Below, one piece after another: positions 48,488-55,786 of a DNA stretch of 64,000 nucleotides (position 1 is its first letter; every line of letters begins with the position of its first letter). The position numbers and the translations under genes were made by a program. A model generated the notes under the pieces. It ran no database searches and was not told the origin of the DNA. It worked only from the letters and a program-made list of their open reading frames with translations. Origin of the DNA: SAR86 cluster bacterium SAR86B (GTDB lineage Bacteria; Pseudomonadota; Gammaproteobacteria; Magnimaribacterales; D2472); the NCBI GenBank assembly GCA_905182885.1, contig CAJJCW010000002.1, positions 88,107-152,106 of the forward strand, in the 5' to 3' direction.

Positions 48488-49000
48488 TTAATCTAAATTA
48501 AGATTCTTGGTTCTTATTATAAGAGCTGGAAGAGGTTTTTGTGGATCTATTCTTGAATAAAACCTCTTTGAAATTTCTGAAAAAGGGGACGAATCAAACA
48601 CACCCATACCACCAACTGAAAAGTATAATCGCTTACTAAAGTAGATGCCCTGCTCAAGATTGGGAATGCTTCTAACAATAGTGCTCACTCTTTTTATATT
48701 CTGTATGATATTTTTTCTTGCTTGGTTGAATTCAAACCACCCCCAAGAAGAGAGACCTATAAGTGCAATTTTTTTTAATGCTTCTTTAGCATCGTTATTA
48801 GGAAAGGAGGATGGTGGAAGAAGAACAACTATCTCACCCTTTGCACTTGAGATTAATTGATCTATGTGACTCTCATTTGTTAGCGCCTCAGTTTGATTTA
48901 ATAAAATAAATTCTTCGTACTTATTAGCAGAAGGTAATTTTATGTTCTTTAATCTAGTTTTTGAGCCAAGAACTATGTATGTGACTAACTCCTGACTCAA
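48488..49000 (-). CDS. glycosyltransferase family 2-like protein
   Basis: A 170-residue protein that resembles the short GT2-like transferases associated with rSAM/selenodomain clusters. Features are a VVLLPPSSFP segment, WGWFEFNQ and the end EQGIYFSKRLYFSVGGMGVF. The N-terminal nucleotide-sugar half looks reduced, so catalytic activity is uncertain. It lies between metY and ccmA, 8 and 5 nt from its neighbours. Confidence 0.55.
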   Translation of the reverse strand: MSQELVTYIVLGSKTRLKNIKLPSANKYEEFILLNQTEALTNESHIDQLISSAKGEIVVLLPPSSFPNNDAKEALKKIALIGLSSWGWFEFNQARKNIIQNIKRVSTIVRSIPNLEQGIYFSKRLYFSVGGMGVFDSSPFSEISKRFYSRIDPQKPLPALIIRTKNLNLD

Positions 49001-49008
49001 AATATTAT

Positions 49009-50302
49009 TTAGATTTTAGAAAGTGCTTGCTCATAGTCTGCAATAATATCATCTATATGCTCTAAACCAATCGAAAGCCTTACAAAGCTTGCAGAAATAC
49101 CAGTTGATTCAAGCTCTTCAGGTGAAAGTTGACTATGTGTTGTGCTTGCAGGATGAATGGCAAGACTTCTAGAATCACCAATATTTGCAACGTGATATAC
49201 CATCTCAAGAGCATTAATAAATTTTTTGCCTGCTTCTACGCCACCTTTAATCTCAAATCCCATTAATCCACCATTACCTCGAGTTAAGTATTTTTCCGCT
49301 CTTTCTTTGGCATAGCCCTCCATAACTGATGGGTATATTACTCTTTCTACTGAGTCATGATTTGTAAGATATTGAGCTACCTTTTCGGCATTACTACAAT
49401 GCTCTCTCATTCTTAAAGGCTAAAGTTTCAAGACCTTGAATAAACATAAAAGCATTAAAGGGACTCATTGCAGCACCCATATCCCTTAGAATAGTAGTTC
49501 TAGCCTTTAGAATGTAGGCTATAGGACCAAGAGGTTTAACAGCTTCCGTCCATATAGCTCCCCCATAAGAAGCATCAGGTGTATTAAGAGCTGGTTGTCT
49601 ATCAGGAAATAATTCCCAGTCAAAATTACCACTATCGACAATTATTCCGCCAATTGATGTGCCATGACCGCCAATAAACTTAGTTGTTGAATGAATTATT
49701 ATCGCAGCACCATGGTCAAAAGGCTTACAAATGACAGGAGCAGCAGTATTATCAACAATTAATGGAATTCCAAGAGGCCTGCCTAATTCCGCAACTTCAG
49801 AAATAGGAAATACTTCAAAACTTGGATTGGGAAGCACCTCGCCGTAATACGCTCTTGTTTTATCATCAGTAGCATTTATAAAATTTTGTGGATCAGCAGG
49901 ATCAACGAACCTTACCTCAATACCCATATCTGACATTGAATTTTTAAATTGGTTATAGGTGCCGCCATACAAGTGGGATGAGGCAACAATGTTATCTCCA
50001 TTTTTAGCAATGTTTTGTATAGCAATTGCTGAAGCTGCTTGACCAGAAGCCACAGCCAGAGAACCTACTCCACCTTCTAGTGCCGCAATTCGATCTTCTA
50101 AAACTGCACAAGTAGGATTCATTATTCTTGAATAAATATTTCCAACTTCGGATAAAGAGAATAAGTTTGCTGCATGGTCACAATCATCAAAAAGAAAGCT
50201 TGAAGTTTGATGGATAGGTACAGCGACAGAGTTTGTATTCTCATCTTTTCTCCATCCTGCATGGAGGCCTATTGTTTCTGGGTTTGTATATATTTTGCTC
50301 AT
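49009..50302 (-). CDS. metY: O-acetylhomoserine sulfhydrylase-type PLP enzyme (one +1 frameshift)
   Basis: A Cys/Met-metabolism PLP enzyme that makes homocysteine from O-acetylhomoserine and sulfide. Visible parts are IGLHAGWRKDENTNSVAVPI, ALEGGVGSLAVASGQAA, the PLP region VDNTAAPVICKP with HSTTKFIGGHG (Schiff-base Lys) and the C-terminal HPASTTHSQLSPEEL. One extra base at about 49416 breaks ETLAL-RMREHCSNAEK; without it the protein has 430 residues, the usual length. The 5' region has a strong promoter and a SAM-II/SAM-V-like aptamer. The SD is AAGGAA, 6 nt before the ATG. Confidence 0.93.
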
Positions 50303-50360
50303 AATTATTCCTTAAAATAAAGTTAATAATTCAGCGTAAAGGGAAGATGTATTCTAGGTT

Positions 50361-50410
50361 CTCTCTTTAGCCTATTTAGAACGCCGGCAAGCTGAAATCA
50401 AATTGGCGTA
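50361..50410 (-). promoter_or_regulatory. SAM-II/SAM-V-like riboswitch aptamer upstream of metY
   Basis: On the minus strand ACGCC (50409-50405) pairs with GGCGT (50385-50381). The loop contains GATTT and CTTGCC, and the 3' side runs TCTAAATAGGCTAAAGAGAG. A stem with a GATTT loop, a TAAAT segment and a GCTAAA strand that can pseudoknot back into the loop matches the SAM-II/SAM-V fold as I remember it. The aptamer begins at the predicted transcription start of a methionine-pathway gene. An alternative GTTCT/AGAAC helix and a TTCC...GGAA pairing over the SD could serve as expression platform. Confidence 0.6.
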
Positions 50411-50415
50411 GACGA

Positions 50416-50443
50416 ATTATATTGAAAAAAATATAAATATCAA
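50416..50443 (-). promoter_or_regulatory. promoter of metY
   Basis: TTGATA (50443-50438) and a perfect TATAAT (50421-50416), 16 nt apart on the minus strand. The predicted start falls at about 50410-50409, exactly at the first stem of the aptamer, giving a 5' leader of about 107 nt. Confidence 0.8.
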
Positions 50444-50485
50444 TCGTTATAGCTTGATATTGCTAGCATTGTGTTTCTAAATAAC

Positions 50486-50491
50486 TATAAT
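50486..50491 (+). promoter_or_regulatory. candidate -10 box for cupin-merC
   Basis: TATAAT on the plus strand, followed by an AAGGAT ribosome binding site 9 nt before the cupin ATG. No good -35 box is visible at standard spacing. Divergent from the metY promoter. Confidence 0.5.
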
Positions 50492-50515
50492 TGAGAATTT
50501 AAGGATAATAAATTC

Positions 50516-50914
50516 ATGGCAAAAAAATATAATAATTTTAGAATTGGCGGATCACCTCATAATGTTAATGAGGATTATGCTGTATGGACAAATGATCTTC
50601 TTCAAAGAGTCATTGCAAGTAAAACTGTAATTCAACCAAGTAAATCTACTCATGGTCACAAATTAATTGACTCAGACGTTGTATATATTATTACAAACGG
50701 AAGAGGAACTATGGAAGTTGTTGAGTATGCAAATTCTGATGAAGGACACGGATCTAATCCCTCCTATGGAATTGAACATAAAGACTCATATGACCTTTCG
50801 TCAGGTGATGTAATCCTTATAGAGTCAGGTGACTACTGCAAAGTAATGAATGATTCTGACCATGATCAGCTTACATATCTTAGAATATTTGATAGAGGCG
50901 GATGGAGAAAATAA
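50516..50914 (+). CDS. cupin-domain protein
   Basis: A 132-residue, one-domain beta-barrel protein. STHGHKLIDSDVVYIITNGRG and LSSGDVILIESGDYCKV correspond to the two cupin motifs, with His residues (THGHK) that could bind metal. No pathway is evident. It is divergent from metY and 23 nt upstream of a MerC-like gene. Confidence 0.7.
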   Translation: MAKKYNNFRIGGSPHNVNEDYAVWTNDLLQRVIASKTVIQPSKSTHGHKLIDSDVVYIITNGRGTMEVVEYANSDEGHGSNPSYGIEHKDSYDLSSGDVILIESGDYCKVMNDSDHDQLTYLRIFDRGGWRK

Positions 50915-50937
50915 GAATTCTTTTCTAAGATTATTTC

Positions 50938-51282
50938 ATGAAAGATAAACTAGGGATATTTTTTTCAGGACTCTGCGTTATTCACTGCGTCTTTTTTAGC
51001 TTATTGATATGGGGAGGAGTTGGATCTGCAAGTTTTTTAACTCTATCTGAAGAGCTAGTTCACCCAATCTTATTAGTATTAGTGTTTATAGTAGGCCTTG
51101 TTAGCTTTCCTTCTGCTTATTATGAGCATAAGAGGCCAGAGCCAATGATTTTAGGTTTAATTGGTACATTGGGCCTATTTATTGCACTGTTTCTCAGTAC
51201 GACGCTTGAGGTTGTTACAACGCTACTATGTGGATCGATGCTTATTGCAGCGCATTTTTGGAATCACAAACTTAGGAACTAA
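50938..51282 (+). CDS. MerC-domain membrane protein
   Basis: A 114-residue inner-membrane protein with four hydrophobic helices and the motif CVIHC near the N terminus (residues 13-17), like MerC and related metal-transport proteins. No other mer gene is nearby, so a mercury function is not supported. It follows the cupin gene by 23 nt and meets the convergent nuclease gene at 51284. Confidence 0.8.
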   Translation: MKDKLGIFFSGLCVIHCVFFSLLIWGGVGSASFLTLSEELVHPILLVLVFIVGLVSFPSAYYEHKRPEPMILGLIGTLGLFIALFLSTTLEVVTTLLCGSMLIAAHFWNHKLRN

Positions 51283-51283
51283 G

Positions 51284-52279
51284 TTAATTTAAGTTAATCC
51301 TTGCAACCATTGGAAAGTGATCAGAGACACCTTTTTTAGTCTTAGGATCGAATCTATGCGGCTTACCTGAGTCCTTATAAGTATTAAAATCTGTTTTTAA
51401 AACATTGATACTATCTTTATCAAAAGCTATACCCCTTCCTCTTGAAACAAAAATTGTATCGAGGAAATCCCAAGACTTGCCGTACCCGTAATAATAAGAG
51501 CCTTTACAGGACTGGCAGCCTTCTCTATGAGCGACGAACCATTGATCTTCTTGGTTTTTATAAACGCTTTCTCTTTTATCATCTTTAGAGTTTAAATTAA
51601 AATCACCTAGAGCAATGGAGGCATCTGAATGTGAGATATGAAGTTCTTTTAGTAAGTCAAAAGACTCTATTCTCATCTGGAGATCATTGAAATTAGAAGG
51701 AAAATGAACGTTATATATCCTTATATTTTGCTCATTAAATAAAATGCTAACCTCTAGAATTGGTCGAGTATCTTTTTTTTCGAATTCTGGAGAAAAATTA
51801 ACGTAATGCAATTGCGGATTGTTCATTTGAAACCTAGATATAAAGGCAGTATCTATACCTCTCTTATCAGTGCCTTCAAGTAAAACAAAATCAATATAAC
51901 CATATGGCTTAAGCAAGCTAAAGAGTTGTTCAAGAATGTTTTCATTTTCAATTTCTTGCAATGCAATAATATCTGCACCATTTCCTTGGTATGAAATAAT
52001 ATTTTTAACTAAATTAGCTAACTTTGCCTCTTTAGTTTCTTCATTCCAATCAAGATATAAACATTCCATTCTCCAAGCTTTAACATTGATATTGTGACAT
52101 GAATTTATATGCTCAAATGACTCTTTGCTTTTTAATGGAAGAAAGGCCTTATCATCCTTGCCTTCATCGTCAAGAGTATCAAAAAGATTTTGGGCATTAA
52201 GATTCATAATACTAAAAGAATCAGAATGGAGATTTGGTATTAATAAAATAAGAAATAGAAACAATTGAAGTCTAAACAT
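51284..52279 (-). CDS. secreted endonuclease/exonuclease/phosphatase-family protein
   Basis: A 331-residue protein with an N-terminal signal peptide and the EEP fold: MNLNAQNLFD, the metal-binding Glu in ALQEIENENI, GDFNLNSKDD and the terminal SDHFPMV. This fits extracellular or periplasmic nucleases or phosphoesterases; a role in DNA or nucleotide scavenging is an inference. It lies 3 nt after the thioesterase gene. Confidence 0.87.
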   Translation of the reverse strand: MFRLQLFLFLILLIPNLHSDSFSIMNLNAQNLFDTLDDEGKDDKAFLPLKSKESFEHINSCHNINVKAWRMECLYLDWNEETKEAKLANLVKNIISYQGNGADIIALQEIENENILEQLFSLLKPYGYIDFVLLEGTDKRGIDTAFISRFQMNNPQLHYVNFSPEFEKKDTRPILEVSILFNEQNIRIYNVHFPSNFNDLQMRIESFDLLKELHISHSDASIALGDFNLNSKDDKRESVYKNQEDQWFVAHREGCQSCKGSYYYGYGKSWDFLDTIFVSRGRGIAFDKDSINVLKTDFNTYKDSGKPHRFDPKTKKGVSDHFPMVARINLN

Positions 52280-52282
52280 AAT

Positions 52283-52759
52283 CTATAAATCCTTTATTTT
52301 TAGCTTAAGGTCAAAGGGGAAATCTTCATCAATTTTATTGCTAGTTCGATAGCTTAATAAGTCCTGAAGTCTCTGCTCTGAAAAGTCTGTTACTTTTCTT
52401 GCATTTAGGTCTATATGACCGAGCACTGTTTCAAATATCGCTGCAAGCTCGCTCTCCTCATTAAGCAAAATACCTACAAAATGAAGTAATTTATTATTAA
52501 CATTATTTAAATGAAATGATGGATAAACCTTATCGCCTAGTCTAAATTCTTTAAGGTATCTAATACTGTCTTCAAGAGTAAAAGTGGAGAAACCGCTAGC
52601 AATATACTCAGGTGTAAAATCTAGATCATCCATATACATAGAGGTGTAAGAATTATCAAACATCTTGTAGTAATAATTTACGTTCATATGTTTATTATGG
52701 TCACACATTTCCATTGATACTATTATTGGCTCAGATTTATAAGGTAATGGTTTTATCAT
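52283..52759 (-). CDS. hotdog-fold acyl-CoA thioesterase
   Basis: A 158-residue protein of the 4HBT/FatA-like group; MEMCDHNKHMNVNYYYKMFD is the typical active-site helix, with the Asp at the usual position. The start at 52759 is chosen over an upstream ATG, which would lie closer to the terminator. A TACTAC/CATACT box just upstream suggests an independent, nearly leaderless start after the TBDR terminator. Substrate unknown. Confidence 0.8.
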   Translation of the reverse strand: MIKPLPYKSEPIIVSMEMCDHNKHMNVNYYYKMFDNSYTSMYMDDLDFTPEYIASGFSTFTLEDSIRYLKEFRLGDKVYPSFHLNNVNNKLLHFVGILLNEESELAAIFETVLGHIDLNARKVTDFSEQRLQDLLSYRTSNKIDEDFPFDLKLKIKDL

Positions 52760-52775
52760 ATGTGTAGTATGTAGC

Positions 52776-52806
52776 AAAAAAAAAGCCCAGTAAACTGGGC
52801 TTTTTT
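52776..52806. terminator. bidirectional intrinsic terminator
   Basis: GCCCAG-TAAA-CTGGGC with nine A on one side and six T on the other. It terminates the first TonB-dependent receptor gene on the minus strand. Confidence 0.9.
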
Positions 52807-52822
52807 AATAATTTCTAAACTC

Positions 52823-55600
52823 TTAGAATTTAACTCCAAATTCAACACCGTAAGTTCTTGGGTCAGTGAAAGAACCTAATAATGCTCCACCACCAACATT
52901 ACTTGATTCACGTAATGCATTGATGTGTTGTTGATCTCTTATATTTTTTATAAAAAGACCAGTATACCAATCTTCAGTATTAGGAGAATATCTAACCAAT
53001 AGATCCCATGAGTCACGAGCATCTATTTTCAATCTTTCCATATTAAAAATACTAAGATCTGCTGAGCCAGTATATCTATAAGAAAGTCTAGCTGAAGTCA
53101 TACCATTGCTTGAAATGAAGTCTTGCGTAAGTGACATTCCATAAGACTTATCAGCAGAGCCTGGTAGGCTGTTACCTTTAATACTTTGTGCATAACCTTG
53201 AACTGCTCCAGCAGGACATCCAGTTGCAAAAGAGAATGGAACACTACAGTTGTATCCAGCTGATTTATACATCACAGTTCCATTAGGATTTGTTTCTGTT
53301 GGAAGAAATCCTTGCGCTGTAACAAAGCCATTTGAAAATGATTGAGTTGGACCTGCTGCAGGAGCGCCTGCTGGGTTCAAGTAATCAATCAAGAAACTAT
53401 CTGAAGTTACTTCATGTTCAAGGAACAACCAGTTCATTTCAAGTTTTGTAGTTTCAGACAAGAAAACCATCATATTACCTTCAAAACCAGTAAATTCAGC
53501 ATCTATATTTTTGTTTTGTGTTCCTGTATCTATAACAGCTGCTACAAGAAAGTCTTTGTTTTTAGCATTAAATAAATTCATGTTAAGAAGCATAGCTCCG
53601 TCTAACAATATACTTTTAAGACCAAAGTCTAAAACACCAGCATTCTCTGGTTCGTATGTTGTAGGATTGTTACCAGCATTAACACCACCAGCTTTAACAG
53701 CAGTTGTATAACTACCGTAAACCATTACATCGTCAGATATATCATGTTGAAGTGCTAACTTATACTGAAATCCATCGTCTGCTTTAGTAGTTACATCAAC
53801 AAATGGGAGTGAGTCTCTATTATCAACAAGCCATCCACCAGAGGCCATCCAAGCTTGAGCTCCAGTATCATTATAAGTATATGATGTAACCTTATCATCC
53901 TGGTAACGAGCACCTAAAGTTAGTTTGGTTTCATCTGAAAGATCAACATACAACTCTCCATAAACAGCCTGAGATACACTGTTCACATTTTGATCATTAA
54001 TAATGCCGCCTAATTCCCAAGGTATAACGAAGTCAGGGTAAGCATTTTGCTTAGCTGTAGCTGCTCCATATGCACCAAGTCCAGCAAGATCACATGGACC
54101 TCCGCCTAAACATGAAAGTGCGTTAGGAACCGTAGCTAACCAGCTTAAAGCATCTTGATAGAAGCCTATACCTGCTTTACCGGACCAATCATTACCAGTA
54201 AGACTTTTTACTACTTGACTATATGGGTGTACGGCAAAACTAGTCATAAACTGAGATCCAGCAGTTTGAACTGTATATGTATTATCGTTTCTATTTTCAA
54301 TTTGGTATAAGCCAACTGTATAGTTAATAGGGCCTTCAAAGTCAGAAACTAAATTAACTTCAACCTGCATACCATTCGTAGTTACGTCAGAAAAATCATA
54401 AACCCTTTCTGTAGTAACATTTTCACAAAACTGTCTTTCTCCGCCGAAGCAAAGATTGCCTGTAACTGGGGCTAGGCCAATACCGGCACCGGCTCCAAGA
54501 AATGGAGTTGTTGAGTATCCAAGATCCTGATCTCCACTTTGATTGAAGTCTCTAGTCTCGTATGAAAGTTTAGCTGTTAAAAGTAGATTTTCAGTCAAGT
54601 CATGATTAATCTGAAGGTTTGCTACTGTTTGTTTTTGGGAATGAGTAGGCTCTCTATCTAAAGAAACTACAGAAAAATCAGTTGAAGCAACTGAGCTATC
54701 AAAACCGTTTTGTATTGCGCCTGGGTATAAATGAGCAAGGAATCCGAATGCTCCAGCAAATCCACCTCTAGTATCTAAAGGTACATTCATACCGCCTCTT
54801 TGATAAGGATCACAACCAAAGAATTGGTCTTGTGCACAGTAAGTTACTTCTTCTTGAAATCTATTATCATCACTTTCTTGATCCGAGTAAGTAAATAAAA
54901 CTTGGGTACGATCTGACAAATCATAGTCTACTGACAATCTAAATGCCAAGTCACTTCTATCATCAAAAACATTTCCAGTTACTCGGTTAGTAACCATACC
55001 GCCTCTTTCGTTTGACATCACAGCGAATCTAGTTCTTAAAGCATCAGTGATAGGTAGGTTTAAAACAGCAGTGGTTTTCTTTGAATCAAAGTTAGCAATA
55101 TCAACATTAAACTCACCACCATATTCGTTTGTAGGTCTAGCAGTAACAAAGTTTATTACTCCATTTGCTGCATTTCTTCCAAAAAGAGTTCCTTGAGGAC
55201 CCTTTAAGACCTCGACTCTTTCTAAGTCAAAAAATCCAATATCAGCAACAACACTGTCATTGACGCTATGTCCGTTAACAGCAGTAACTACAGATGCTAT
55301 AACACCAGCACCTATACCAAAAGAACCCATTCCTCTGATAGTCCACGCAGAACCTGAGCCGATACCTTTTGAAGTTTCAAGACCTGGAGTAACATCAGCA
55401 AGGTCAGAAACGTCATAGATTTGGTTAACATCAAGAGCTTCTGCAGATAAAGCTTCAATTGAAAGCGCTAGATCCTGAATTGATTCTGCTTTTTTAGTTG
55501 CAGTAACAACAACCTCTTCAATCTCTTGTGCAGAAGCTGCAACTGAGATAAAGACTAAATTAAGTAATAATGTATTCTTCAACAATTTTATATACGACAT
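52823..55600 (-). CDS. TonB-dependent outer-membrane receptor 1
   Basis: A 925-residue outer-membrane transporter. A signal peptide ends near AASAQ, a TonB box (EEVVVTATK) follows, then the plug domain with SAWTIRGMGSFGIG and ERVEVLKGPQGTLFGRNAANG, and a large beta barrel ending in an aromatic residue (GVEFGVKF), as expected for outer-membrane insertion. The ligand is unknown. A strong AAGGGG ribosome binding site precedes the ATG. It is a paralogue of the next receptor gene, with its own terminator. Confidence 0.96.
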   Translation of the reverse strand: MSYIKLLKNTLLLNLVFISVAASAQEIEEVVVTATKKAESIQDLALSIEALSAEALDVNQIYDVSDLADVTPGLETSKGIGSGSAWTIRGMGSFGIGAGVIASVVTAVNGHSVNDSVVADIGFFDLERVEVLKGPQGTLFGRNAANGVINFVTARPTNEYGGEFNVDIANFDSKKTTAVLNLPITDALRTRFAVMSNERGGMVTNRVTGNVFDDRSDLAFRLSVDYDLSDRTQVLFTYSDQESDDNRFQEEVTYCAQDQFFGCDPYQRGGMNVPLDTRGGFAGAFGFLAHLYPGAIQNGFDSSVASTDFSVVSLDREPTHSQKQTVANLQINHDLTENLLLTAKLSYETRDFNQSGDQDLGYSTTPFLGAGAGIGLAPVTGNLCFGGERQFCENVTTERVYDFSDVTTNGMQVEVNLVSDFEGPINYTVGLYQIENRNDNTYTVQTAGSQFMTSFAVHPYSQVVKSLTGNDWSGKAGIGFYQDALSWLATVPNALSCLGGGPCDLAGLGAYGAATAKQNAYPDFVIPWELGGIINDQNVNSVSQAVYGELYVDLSDETKLTLGARYQDDKVTSYTYNDTGAQAWMASGGWLVDNRDSLPFVDVTTKADDGFQYKLALQHDISDDVMVYGSYTTAVKAGGVNAGNNPTTYEPENAGVLDFGLKSILLDGAMLLNMNLFNAKNKDFLVAAVIDTGTQNKNIDAEFTGFEGNMMVFLSETTKLEMNWLFLEHEVTSDSFLIDYLNPAGAPAAGPTQSFSNGFVTAQGFLPTETNPNGTVMYKSAGYNCSVPFSFATGCPAGAVQGYAQSIKGNSLPGSADKSYGMSLTQDFISSNGMTSARLSYRYTGSADLSIFNMERLKIDARDSWDLLVRYSPNTEDWYTGLFIKNIRDQQHINALRESSNVGGGALLGSFTDPRTYGVEFGVKF

Positions 55601-55740
55601 AGAAATCCCCTTTATAGTGTCATTTGATTTGTCTAGGTTAGGCTAAGTGGGAGATAAATTAACTATAAATTGCATACAAATTATATATATAAATGTAGGT
55701 TGTTTTTTATGTTGGGTGTGATGACGAAGTCACTATAAAG

Positions 55741-55767
55741 AAAAAAGGCTGGTAAACCAGCCTTTTT
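55741..55767. terminator. bidirectional intrinsic terminator
   Basis: GGCTGG-TAAA-CCAGCC flanked by A6 and T5. It terminates the second TonB-dependent receptor gene. Confidence 0.9.
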
Positions 55768-55786
55768 AATATCTAAGATCTTCTAA

